Both the position numbers and the translations under genes were made by a program. Positions 54,289 to 63,334 of a stretch of DNA of 64,000 nucleotides are shown in pieces. The notes under the pieces were generated by a model, which saw only the letters and a program-made list of their open reading frames with translations, ran no database searches and was not told where the DNA came from. Where the stretch lies: the NCBI RefSeq assembly GCF_003614975.1, contig NZ_QZWI01000018.1, positions 36,100-100,099 on the forward strand, written 5' to 3'. Source of the stretch: Rahnella bruchi (GTDB lineage Bacteria > Pseudomonadota > Gammaproteobacteria > Enterobacterales > Enterobacteriaceae). The first letter of the stretch is position 1. The number at the start of each line of letters is the position of its first letter.

Positions 54289-56015
54289 TCCAGACGTTCT
54301 CCTGTCGGTTGCAGTATCAGGGTAAGGCGGTTAAACAGATGGATATCGGTATACAGCGCGAAGAAGCGGCTGAGCATTTCGCCAAACAGGCAGATGTCGC
54401 CTCTGCCGGCAAATCCATTGCTGTCGAGCGTGATTTCAATGTGCACACCGCGCAGCAGATAGCCGCGTTCAAACCTTTCAATTTCACTGTGTCGGACATC
54501 AGCAATAGCTTCGAGACGACGGCGGTTCATCTCACTTTCTGTCCAGTCGTACAGCGCCAACGTTCCGCGCAAGACTTCGGCGTTGTCCATCATCCACAGA
54601 AAACTGCTGCCTAAATGGCTGAGTACGCGCCAGTGGAAACGGTCACGATTAGGCGGATAACATGGCATGGTCGGTGCGGACAGATTGCGCACGCGGACAT
54701 TTGCGCTGGTGGATTTGACAGCGGTATCCAGCACGGTGCTTTGCAGTGATTTACGCGGTAACTGGCCGTTGGTGCCGGTCAGGCTAAGAGACAGGTTTTC
54801 ATTCTCGGGTACCGTATGATTATCAAAGGCTTCGCCTCCCAGAACCAGCCATGTATCGTGCAGGCCTGAAGGGCCGCGTCTCACACGGGTATGGTAATAA
54901 TATTCAGGTGCATCGTGGCGTAACATCCCGCCCTTATGGCGAAAGCTGGTGAAGGGTACATACACCTGATGGCCGGAATGTTTGGATGAAATCACCGAAT
55001 CGACAGAATAGATTTCGGTATAACCGTCCTGAACGCGCATCGGGCGCAGCAGATATTCTGTCTGCAATGACGAAAGCGTCAGCGGGTCGGATTCCAGCGG
55101 GAACAGGTTAATGACCGGAACGCAGTTCAGTCGCAGGTTTTTCTCTGAGAACGAGAAGTCGTGCTCCCAGCGTTTCTCAAGCACCACATCGATTTCAAAC
55201 CAGCCAAGCTCAGCCGGTAATTCAACCGTATTAAACCCTTTAAGGCTCGCAAACATGAATTTTTCACGAAAAGTGAAATATTCAAGCAGCAACTGATAAC
55301 CGCTGAATGCACTTTCGCCTTTCGGCCACAATGTGTCGTGCTCCCCAAATCCCTGCGGGGCAAAAAAGCCTTCCAGTGGTTGACGATCGGCCTGACCCGG
55401 TAAACGGACCCACAGTTTGGCGGTATGGAGCGTCAGGGCTTCATGCAGGGCGCAGGCCAGTGGCGCATCCGCATCAAAATAGAGCGGAAGATGGCTTAGG
55501 TTTATTTTGCTCCAGTCAGCCAGCGCACTGCAGTTAAACCGCAGGCGGATCACTGAACGGCCATCCGGTTCGGTATTCAGCACGGCGCGTTGCAGCGAAA
55601 GTGGCAGTAATTCGATGTTCTGTGTTGTGGTATAGCGGCAGCGCGTAGCCCGCTCACCGATGGGGCGCGACAGGACTTCAAAACCTTTTGCCATCACCAT
55701 CCGCTCTTTCATCCCCTGCCAGTCTGGCGCGAACTCCACGATCGAAAGGGAAGGGATGGTGCGCAGATAGTGCGGCCACAGCAGGCTGACTAATCCTTCA
55801 GTCAGCTCCGGCAGATCATCGTCAAGTTTTTCACGTAGGCGTCCCATCAGGAAGGCAAAACCTTCGAACAGACGTTCTACATAAGGATCGCGGGCACCGG
55901 CTTTGTCCAGATTCAATCCGGCAGCGCGGTCAGGGTGCGCGCGGGCAAATTCTTCGCCCGCCTCGCGTAAATAACGCATTTCAGCGTCGAAGTAACGCAG
56001 GGTTAAGTCGTCCAT
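54252..56015 (-). CDS. tssF: T6SS baseplate protein TssF
   Basis: A 587-residue TssF: DDLTLRYFDAEMRYLREAGEEFAR (in part), HPDRAAGLNLDKAGARDPYVERLFEGFAF (in part), LLWPHYLRTIPSLSIVEF and FGEMLSRFFALYTDIHLFN. It forms the wedge core of the baseplate with TssG. I start at ATG 56015, the standard family start; there is no strong ribosome site. The longer frame to 56108 extends into the tssA end. Confidence 0.93.
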   Translation of the reverse strand: MDDLTLRYFDAEMRYLREAGEEFARAHPDRAAGLNLDKAGARDPYVERLFEGFAFLMGRLREKLDDDLPELTEGLVSLLWPHYLRTIPSLSIVEFAPDWQGMKERMVMAKGFEVLSRPIGERATRCRYTTTQNIELLPLSLQRAVLNTEPDGRSVIRLRFNCSALADWSKINLSHLPLYFDADAPLACALHEALTLHTAKLWVRLPGQADRQPLEGFFAPQGFGEHDTLWPKGESAFSGYQLLLEYFTFREKFMFASLKGFNTVELPAELGWFEIDVVLEKRWEHDFSFSEKNLRLNCVPVINLFPLESDPLTLSSLQTEYLLRPMRVQDGYTEIYSVDSVISSKHSGHQVYVPFTSFRHKGGMLRHDAPEYYYHTRVRRGPSGLHDTWLVLGGEAFDNHTVPENENLSLSLTGTNGQLPRKSLQSTVLDTAVKSTSANVRVRNLSAPTMPCYPPNRDRFHWRVLSHLGSSFLWMMDNAEVLRGTLALYDWTESEMNRRRLEAIADVRHSEIERFERGYLLRGVHIEITLDSNGFAGRGDICLFGEMLSRFFALYTDIHLFNRLTLILQPTGERLEWEENHKPRIPG

Positions 56016-56098
56016 AAATTTTTGTTCGCTTTGCCAATAGAGTTGAAAAATGACAGAAGAATAGGTAGTAGAATGTATCGAATAAGGAGTTACTTTTA

Positions 56099-57691
56099 TT
56101 AACCGCACAACACAGCGGCGCGGGCCGGATCAAGCACGATAAGGCCACTCAGCAGATTCTCCATGTCACTCAGCATCCGGTTTTTATCCCCGTCGCCACG
56201 TTGCGATTTCATCCTCAATAATTTCAGCCGGCGCGCTTTGACTTCAAACACCAACCCCGGTTCCCACTGAGGCAACGTGAGTGAGAGGCTGTCACTGTCA
56301 AGGCTGCTAAGCAGATGCAGCGCCATATCATTTTTACCGTACTGTTCCGACACGCGGGCCATCACCAAACGCAACAGCCACTGGTGGCGGGCGGTGTTGA
56401 TGCCTGGTCTGGTTTGTAGCCAGGTCAGGGCGGATTCCACGCCGTCACTGTCTGCCTGTGCCAGCGCCTCAGGTTCCAGAAGGAGGATGTCATCTTCACC
56501 GGAGGTCACGGAGGCCGCAGGTTCATTTCCCCAGCCTGAAACTGATTCCAGCACCTGTTGATTAATCCAGCCTTGTGTTACTTCATCGGCAAATGGGGTG
56601 CCGTCACTCCATGACAAACTTTCCAGTCCCGGCAACCGGGTCAGAAACAGCGCAAGATCCTGTGTGATGCAGGTCGCCCAGCCTTCATATGGCGCGCCTG
56701 CCTTGATCAGCGACTGATGTAAATACCACTGCACGTCGAGCCAAAAATGATTAACACCTTCACCAAACATGGATTCCGCTTGCTCCAGCAGCTCTACCCA
56801 ACTCTGTTGCAGGTACAAACGTTTAAGCTGCGCACGATATTCAGGGCGGGGCGGCAGCAGACGGGTGCGGCCACTGGCATCAAGCGGCGGCAATTCGTGA
56901 ACAGTGTCCCAGCGTACACTCTTAATCAGATGATGCCCCGAGAGCCAGCCTTGTGGCTGATCGCGCAGATATTTCGCCAGCATCTTTGCCTGATCAAGCA
57001 GGTCCCGGCCTGATTGCACCGCGCGCAGGGAAGGGGATATGCCCGTACTTTCTGACTGGGAAGATGTTGCGCTGGTTTGCGGGACAACGGCATTCATTCC
57101 GCCAGACTGAGCGAGGCGATTTTCCAGTGCAGCATAAAGCGCACCCAGTTCAGGCCGTGAAGATTCACTCCAGGTGCTGAGGCCCTGTTCGATAAGCGCC
57201 AGTGCGCCAATGATGCGCGCAAAATCCGTTTTATCGACTTCAGGATACAGTGACAGGCTGTCCAGCACGCGGGAACCTGCGAGCCATTCCAGTGACGTCT
57301 TGCGGCTGTTTGCACGCAGCGGATGCAGCGTTTCGCCAAAGCGGTTAATCAGCCCTGCCACCAGGGAAAGTCCGTCAGCAAGCCCGGTTTCGCCATCACG
57401 ATGCAAGCGCGCCCAGATGTAGTAAGTGGCAACGCGAACGTCTTTGCACTGACTGGCGAGCAACTTTTCTGCCAGTTCGCAGGTCAGGGTCGTATCTGCA
57501 CCGGAAAGTTTGTTGACCTCTTCGCGCATTTGCTGGAAGTCGTCGTCATAACCAGGGTCTTCGCCTGCGGGTTGAGCCGGTGTTATGGGTTGTAGCCATT
57601 TATCCCAAAGAGAGACCTGCTTTTCTGCCTGAGGTAAAAGAGATTCAGGCTCTGCTGCGCAGGCATTGAGCAGCGTGGTTAATGTGGCCAT
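56099..57691 (-). CDS. tssA: T6SS assembly protein TssA
   Basis: A 530-residue TssA: the ImpA-N domain (PAGEDPGYDDDFQQMREEVNKLSGAD, in part) lies at residues 40-165, followed by a helical region (GRDLLDQAKMLAKYLRDQPQGW) and C-terminal domain with AARRLKLLRMKSQ. TssA caps and directs sheath polymerisation. It starts at the last base of the tssM stop (57691). Its ending and length fit the VasJ-like long form. Confidence 0.9.
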   Translation of the reverse strand: MATLTTLLNACAAEPESLLPQAEKQVSLWDKWLQPITPAQPAGEDPGYDDDFQQMREEVNKLSGADTTLTCELAEKLLASQCKDVRVATYYIWARLHRDGETGLADGLSLVAGLINRFGETLHPLRANSRKTSLEWLAGSRVLDSLSLYPEVDKTDFARIIGALALIEQGLSTWSESSRPELGALYAALENRLAQSGGMNAVVPQTSATSSQSESTGISPSLRAVQSGRDLLDQAKMLAKYLRDQPQGWLSGHHLIKSVRWDTVHELPPLDASGRTRLLPPRPEYRAQLKRLYLQQSWVELLEQAESMFGEGVNHFWLDVQWYLHQSLIKAGAPYEGWATCITQDLALFLTRLPGLESLSWSDGTPFADEVTQGWINQQVLESVSGWGNEPAASVTSGEDDILLLEPEALAQADSDGVESALTWLQTRPGINTARHQWLLRLVMARVSEQYGKNDMALHLLSSLDSDSLSLTLPQWEPGLVFEVKARRLKLLRMKSQRGDGDKNRMLSDMENLLSGLIVLDPARAAVLCG

Positions 57692-60600
57692 TACGGCTCC
57701 TCAGCGATTGCATCAGGGTCAAAAGGTTGTTCTTCAGATAGCGGTGTTGCCTGAATCAGGAAAATCTGTGCTGGTAACGTGAAGTTACGCAGCTGCAACA
57801 GTCCGAGCGGACCTTTGCCCAGCTCAGTACGCAATATCCACTGAAGTTGTTGTTTGTCTGATGTGGTGAAAGTCAGCTGATAACGACCTTCATCCAGCTT
57901 TTGTTGCTTAGCCTGCTCAAGCCAGCGGATAAGCCCCCAGGTACCCTGATAATCACCGTACAAACGAGCACCGGCGGAAGACGCGGTCCACGTCAGCATG
58001 GTGCCAGGCTTATAGGTATCACCCGGCCAGCGGAAACTTTGCCAGCTTTCCATCTGATTGAAGTAACGTAGTTTTTGCCCATCGATCGACAGGTTGGTTT
58101 CTACAACGTCAGGAACCGGACGGGCCAGCAGTTCAAAGCGCATTCCCTGACTGCCGTCGGTGAACAGGATGTCGGAGATCTGACTAAGCTGGTTAATGGC
58201 TGCCAGGAATGCGGGGTTAAACGTGAGCCCCTGGCTGTTCACTTTATCCGGCACCCAGCGGGTCCCTTCTTTATGCAGAACGCCGCTCAGTTCGCGGGTC
58301 AGAAAACTGTCGATACGGCCACTGTCCTTGCGGATAAATTCTGCCAGCATCGGCAGGGAAGCATCACTTTTGCTGACGGCAAACGGATAGCGTCCGTCAA
58401 AAGCGGATTTCCAGTTGTTAACGATGGCGTTTTTCCACTGGTCGTTCAGGCTGGCAGAAGAGGGCTGTAATACGGCTTCCCATGCCTGGGTCAGCGGCTG
58501 GACAAACATAGTCTGACCGAAGCCGCTCCATTCCTCGCCGAGACTCGCGGCAATCAGGCTGCCATACTCCTGACTGTCGGTCAGGTCTACACTTTTACCC
58601 TGGAACACGGTCTGTGCCAGTACCTGCGTCATTTCCTGCGGATCAGAGGCATTCGCCACCTGCTGAAGTTTCAGTCGCACACGGGTTATGCGGGTCAGCA
58701 ACGTTTGCAAACTGAGAGAACTGTCTGACGACATCATATTCTGAGCGCTGCCTTTGCCCATCAGGGCCAGCAACGGACCAAAGGTCTCATCTAGCGGTCC
58801 GACCGGTCCGCTGGCGTGCTGGTCAATAGCGGGCTGAGCATCTTTATTGATGAGCGCTTTGGCGGATTTCACCAGAGAATCTGACAATGCTTCGTTCTTT
58901 TGCCCGGTTTGTCCCTGCCATGCCAGCGTATTCATCAGCGCAATCAGCGGGGACTGACGGACATCGCTCATCAGCGTAAGCTGATCAATCACATCAGACA
59001 GGTTCTTCGCCTCATTCCAGCGCAGGCTGTTGAGGAAATTGAGCCAGCTACCCGCAAAATCAGTGAAATAGCGCTCGGTCAGGCGTTTTTTTAATGCTTC
59101 CGGTGAAATGTCATCGGAGACCGAACGACGGTTATCGCTCAGTACCCAGTCAATTTCCTCGCGACGGGAAGAAACTGCTTTGTTGATAGCTTCCTGGATT
59201 TGTTCATCCCACGCCTTACGGGTGAACATACCCGGAACGACTTCATCAGTTCTGAACAGACGTTGTGCATCGGTATCACCCGTCATATCTAGCAGCGTCA
59301 TGTCTGCATAATTACGGCGCACCGAAAGCAGCATGTTTTCATACAGTGTGCTTTCGGCGTTGCGCTGACCGATCTCACCCAGCAAAACCTGCCGTGACTG
59401 AGAAACCAGCGAGGTATCCGGTTTGATTTTCCATTCCGGCTGCGTATGCAGATTGGCAGCATAGAACTGCCATAAGTCGGGAGCCAGGCTCTGCCATAAT
59501 CCCGGTGATACGCCAGGCCGCTGCGGTTCGGTCGTTTTCATCACTTGTGCGTAAAATATAGCGTCAGCTTTCTCCGGTCTGGCCATCATCAGATATGCCT
59601 TCAGCTGGTCATAACCTGATTTTGCCAGTGCCGCGCGTTTCGGGCTGTTGGCAGGCAGGTTGGCCAGTTCGTTGAGTCTACGCTGCAAACTCTCAGCCGC
59701 GGCATCGCGGATCAGACGGTTACTTGCGCTGCCGTACCACGGCAAAAGCGTCGTGAGCAATTGCACGTTGTGATCCATTCCAAAACGCTGATACCACGGC
59801 GCACCCTGACTTACGCGAGCTTGAAGGCGGCCAATGTCATTACGCAGGGCCTGTAAGGCAATCAGTTGCTCATCGGAAACTGGCTTCGGTTTGGCCAGGT
59901 ATTGTGCCTGTTCAGCGGCAGACACCATCTGATGTCGGTTCACAGCAAACGAGACTACGCTGCCAATGCCCCATAGGACGATCAGTGCGAGCACACCGTT
60001 ACAGAGCGTTTGCTCCCACGGCAGACCGACGCGGCGACCGCGCGCGGAGCTGCAGTCGTCCAGCACGCTTTGCCAGTTGGCAGGCGGTGTCCAGGTTTTA
60101 TGATGTACAGCGTCAGCCACCGGTGCGGTCTGCGGCAAACTGAACATCAAACCGCGCAGCGGAATGCGTGCGGCATAATCGGCAAACCACGGTGTCAGGG
60201 ACTGACGCCAGCGGACAGCAGCGGTTTCGCCGAGCGACTGTGCCAGACGCAGCAGAAAATCGTGTGACGGGTGGATAAATATCTGCTGCATTCCCTGCTG
60301 GCGCAGAAGGGGGATCAGCGATTTAAGTTGATTTTCAACTGATTGCGCAGTGGCATTTGCCGGGAAAATAACCCCGACGGGTTGCTCAATGCGCTCGTCT
60401 TGAGACCAGTCACTTTCGCAAACCTGCCACAGATACACCGGCGGCTGATAACGTAGGGCTTCACCGGTTTTCTCAAGCGAACGCAGGCCGTCGTCCATCC
60501 ACTGTGCGGTTTTGCTTTGAGACGCGGTAATCGCCCAGATGATGCCATCCAGCGGGCGGGTACGTCGCAGTTTCCGCCATTCCGGCAGACGCGCATTGTC

Positions 60601-61074
60601 TGCAGATCCATGCAAACTCCCACCGTGAATAAGCACCGTACGCTGACCTTCCAGCCAGCCCTGAGCTGCCAGAGTCGGTGCCAGCGCAGCAATGTGTTCC
60701 GGTTCTCCGGCGACCATCAGCAGGCGGACTTTATAACGCCAGAACAAGCCGTAGCGGCGGCGCAGTCGGGTTTTGAGCTGGGTATGAAACTGAGATGGTT
60801 TTACCTCATCTGAGGTAGATTCAGGAAAGTTTCCATTATTTCCCCCAGAGAGTAATTTTATACCTCCCCGCTGGAATGATATCCCAGCAAATAATAAGGT
60901 TATAAATATCAATGCTGCCAACATGATATATAACCAAAGATATATCTTTTCTTTGGTATTAATCCAGCCAAAGCCTTCGGCATAGAAATAACAAAACCCT
61001 GCCGAAACGCAAGCTATTATAATGAGAAAAAAGAGTAGCCCGAAGATTCTCCATCCGTTGCCTTTCCCGATCAC
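57691..61074 (-). CDS. tssM: T6SS membrane complex protein TssM (IcmF)
   Basis: A 1127-residue inner-membrane protein. Transmembrane helices at about residues 10-28 and 46-66 and one near 370-388 (ALIVLWGIGSVVSFAV) flank a cytoplasmic domain; the large C-terminal periplasmic part carries the IcmF domain and ends with a beta-rich TssJ-binding region (WGLIRWLEQAKQQ, FTLPAQIFLIQATPL). The phosphate loop seen in many TssM is degenerate (VAGEPEHIAAL), so ATP binding is doubtful, as in a known enteric subgroup. It overlaps the upstream gene by 4 bases. Confidence 0.93.
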   Translation of the reverse strand: MIGKGNGWRIFGLLFFLIIIACVSAGFCYFYAEGFGWINTKEKIYLWLYIMLAALIFITLLFAGISFQRGGIKLLSGGNNGNFPESTSDEVKPSQFHTQLKTRLRRRYGLFWRYKVRLLMVAGEPEHIAALAPTLAAQGWLEGQRTVLIHGGSLHGSADNARLPEWRKLRRTRPLDGIIWAITASQSKTAQWMDDGLRSLEKTGEALRYQPPVYLWQVCESDWSQDERIEQPVGVIFPANATAQSVENQLKSLIPLLRQQGMQQIFIHPSHDFLLRLAQSLGETAAVRWRQSLTPWFADYAARIPLRGLMFSLPQTAPVADAVHHKTWTPPANWQSVLDDCSSARGRRVGLPWEQTLCNGVLALIVLWGIGSVVSFAVNRHQMVSAAEQAQYLAKPKPVSDEQLIALQALRNDIGRLQARVSQGAPWYQRFGMDHNVQLLTTLLPWYGSASNRLIRDAAAESLQRRLNELANLPANSPKRAALAKSGYDQLKAYLMMARPEKADAIFYAQVMKTTEPQRPGVSPGLWQSLAPDLWQFYAANLHTQPEWKIKPDTSLVSQSRQVLLGEIGQRNAESTLYENMLLSVRRNYADMTLLDMTGDTDAQRLFRTDEVVPGMFTRKAWDEQIQEAINKAVSSRREEIDWVLSDNRRSVSDDISPEALKKRLTERYFTDFAGSWLNFLNSLRWNEAKNLSDVIDQLTLMSDVRQSPLIALMNTLAWQGQTGQKNEALSDSLVKSAKALINKDAQPAIDQHASGPVGPLDETFGPLLALMGKGSAQNMMSSDSSLSLQTLLTRITRVRLKLQQVANASDPQEMTQVLAQTVFQGKSVDLTDSQEYGSLIAASLGEEWSGFGQTMFVQPLTQAWEAVLQPSSASLNDQWKNAIVNNWKSAFDGRYPFAVSKSDASLPMLAEFIRKDSGRIDSFLTRELSGVLHKEGTRWVPDKVNSQGLTFNPAFLAAINQLSQISDILFTDGSQGMRFELLARPVPDVVETNLSIDGQKLRYFNQMESWQSFRWPGDTYKPGTMLTWTASSAGARLYGDYQGTWGLIRWLEQAKQQKLDEGRYQLTFTTSDKQQLQWILRTELGKGPLGLLQLRNFTLPAQIFLIQATPLSEEQPFDPDAIAEEP

Positions 61075-62255
61075 ATTCTTTCTCCTTTGCTCATTACATA
61101 TGGACGAACGGTATTAAAAATAATATTTTTCTGTTCGCAACAAGCGATTAGATTGGTATTTTTATTTTTTTCTGCTGTGAGTGTGGCTAAAGATAATGCA
61201 ACCCATGGGCCCGGAGATGTGAGGAATAGGTCTAAATCCGTTATCTCATACTGATTGTTTAGTTTTTCTGAGATGGTTAATAGTGTTAGTGCCGTGGTTG
61301 CCTGTGTTTTTACCTCTTCGCTAACTCCGCTCAAGTATATCGATGTGGCGTTTTTAAACTCAAATTGATACTCACTCATATCGATAAGGTTATCTTCTAT
61401 AGAAACTTTATTGGACAGCATAGGTCTATATAAATAACCACAGCAAGGCATGTCTTTATTTAATTCTTTAGTATGGTTAGCAAAGAGAAAAATACAACCA
61501 CTTTCAGTCATAATGTCTTTTGTTTTTTTCTCTGCAAACAACTGAATGCTTATAATAATAGTAATATTTTTTGATTTTTCGTTTAATAATCTTGATGTGA
61601 TTGTGGCGTAGGTGTCATCAGAAAATATATGGCCGGATAAAAGGTTGTGTGATAAACCCATCGCAGTCCATATATTGGAAAATTCATCCCATAATGTGAG
61701 GTCTGGTTCTTTAATAAAAATTACATCAAAGTTAGAATGCAGACTGATTCGTTGTATTTTCCCTCGCAATGAAAAAAGTAATTCCTGTAAAATACTCTGA
61801 TAGGTCACCAGACCAAAGTCGCTTTCTTTAAATAAATTTCGCTGATTTTTTACTACTGGCAGAGACGACTTGCTGATGATTTTATTTTTATCATTTTGCA
61901 CTGGAAGTAGCAATTGATGGCCGATGATGTGAAGCTGCTGGCTACACCAGTTGCGCCAGTGATTTTTTATGGCGAGTGATTCTTCTAACCATGCTTCATG
62001 ATTGACCTGTTCAATTCCAGTTTTGTAGCAATGTAACGCAAATAGAAAAAGTAACACAACTACCATAGCTAATGAGACGGCAGCTCCAGCTTGATAAGTT
62101 TCGCTTTTAAAATTCAATAATTTGGCAATGTAAAAAAAGACAAAAACAATAGTAGTTAATGAAATAAATAGAGTAATCCAGACCTTCATATTTACACGAC
62201 TAATTTTTTTATCGCTTTGAATTTTCTGAATAGGCCATGACAGAGGGTCCATCAT
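61071..62255 (-). CDS. Membrane protein of unknown function in the T6SS operon
   Basis: A 394-residue protein with two transmembrane helices near the N-terminus (VWITLFISLTTIVFVFFYIA, about residue 22-42, and VSLAMVVVLLFLFALHC) and a mostly cytoplasmic-type remainder. I recognise no domain; parts (LWDEFSNIWTAMGLSHNLLSG) resemble no family known to me. DNA is very AT-rich compared with tssM. Start ATG at 62255 follows AAAGGA; a TTG at 62288 is an alternative. Stop and tssM start overlap (ATGA). Could be an accessory membrane factor, or an immunity protein for the effector-like gene. Confidence 0.6.
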   Translation of the reverse strand: MMDPLSWPIQKIQSDKKISRVNMKVWITLFISLTTIVFVFFYIAKLLNFKSETYQAGAAVSLAMVVVLLFLFALHCYKTGIEQVNHEAWLEESLAIKNHWRNWCSQQLHIIGHQLLLPVQNDKNKIISKSSLPVVKNQRNLFKESDFGLVTYQSILQELLFSLRGKIQRISLHSNFDVIFIKEPDLTLWDEFSNIWTAMGLSHNLLSGHIFSDDTYATITSRLLNEKSKNITIIISIQLFAEKKTKDIMTESGCIFLFANHTKELNKDMPCCGYLYRPMLSNKVSIEDNLIDMSEYQFEFKNATSIYLSGVSEEVKTQATTALTLLTISEKLNNQYEITDLDLFLTSPGPWVALSLATLTAEKNKNTNLIACCEQKNIIFNTVRPYVMSKGERM

Positions 62256-62304
62256 ATTTTTATTATTCCTTTGTTCAAAAGTTACCAATGAGAACTAATG
62301 GTTA

Positions 62305-63285
62305 TTATTGCACTGATCTCTTGCATTCCTTTATAATTTGTTCCCAGTCTTGAATGCTGAAGTTTTTAACCAGCAATCGGTAACTCGTATCTTTCATATG
62401 AACGGAGGAATCAATCATCTCTTGCAGTCTTCTACTCTGATATATCAAAGGATGTTTGGTAAGTATATGAATGCCGAATAATCGGCAGTCATCTCTATTC
62501 TCTAAAAATTTTGCGTAGGACATCGATTCCAGAGCTACCAGTAACCATCGGTGTGCTAGCAATTCATTCACGCGTTCTTCAAATTGATATTCATTTCGGT
62601 AACATCTCATTATGTCGTTTATTACAGAGAGGTGCTGTATTTTTCTCCATGTATTGTTATCTATTGATAATGAAAAATCCATTTGCCGTTGGTGATTGTA
62701 ATATCCCTCTTGATTGATTATTTGTGCATCTCCGTCAATGTAATACCAGCGTTGTACAGAACCTAATAATCGAGATTGCTGCCAGTTGTCTAAAACGCTT
62801 AACGTGATATTGATTATTGAGGGATCAAAGAAACGTAATAAAAACTCACCTTCTCCGGAAATAGTTTGAATTGCAGTCGAAGACAGGTGCCTGGCAACGT
62901 AATCGCAGGAATGAGGTGTGATAAGCCAGCCATAAACACTTCTCCCCGCCCCCGCATCAAGGTGCTTAGGTGAAATTTCATGCAGTGTCGCATCAATGCT
63001 TAAATTAAAAAGTTCTATGTCAGAACTGTTATTCAGATTGAGTGGAATTAAAAATAGCTCGAAAACATCATAAAGTTCTGTATGTGAAAACTTAACAATC
63101 TGTACTTCCTTTCCTTTAAGGGCATCCCAGAGAGGATTTTCAGGATTAATGTTTCGCAAGGTCGGATCTAACAGCAAAAGGCAATTTTCGTTTTCATTAA
63201 TTATGTTATGGAGGAGTTCATTTTTAATGGTTTTAGATTTTTTTTGAATATCGTCTTCAGTGTAGTCGAATAAAATATTTCGCAA
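62305..63285 (-). CDS. DUF4123-domain T6SS effector adaptor
   Basis: A 326-residue protein. The first half matches the DUF4123 (Tec) pattern: CLLLLDPTLRNINPENPLW, YDVFELFLIPLN, GWLITPHSCDYVARHL and FLLRFFDPSIINITLSVLDNW (in part). These adaptors load effectors on VgrG and are normally next to the effector gene. No membrane segment. DNA is AT-rich. The 195-residue-plus membrane protein upstream and the unknown membrane protein downstream are the candidates for its cargo or immunity. Confidence 0.82.
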   Translation of the reverse strand: MRNILFDYTEDDIQKKSKTIKNELLHNIINENENCLLLLDPTLRNINPENPLWDALKGKEVQIVKFSHTELYDVFELFLIPLNLNNSSDIELFNLSIDATLHEISPKHLDAGAGRSVYGWLITPHSCDYVARHLSSTAIQTISGEGEFLLRFFDPSIINITLSVLDNWQQSRLLGSVQRWYYIDGDAQIINQEGYYNHQRQMDFSLSIDNNTWRKIQHLSVINDIMRCYRNEYQFEERVNELLAHRWLLVALESMSYAKFLENRDDCRLFGIHILTKHPLIYQSRRLQEMIDSSVHMKDTSYRLLVKNFSIQDWEQIIKECKRSVQ

Positions 63286-63334
63286 GGCATTCTCCCTATA
63301 TCCTTGGTTGAATTGAAGTATTTCTCATGGAGTA

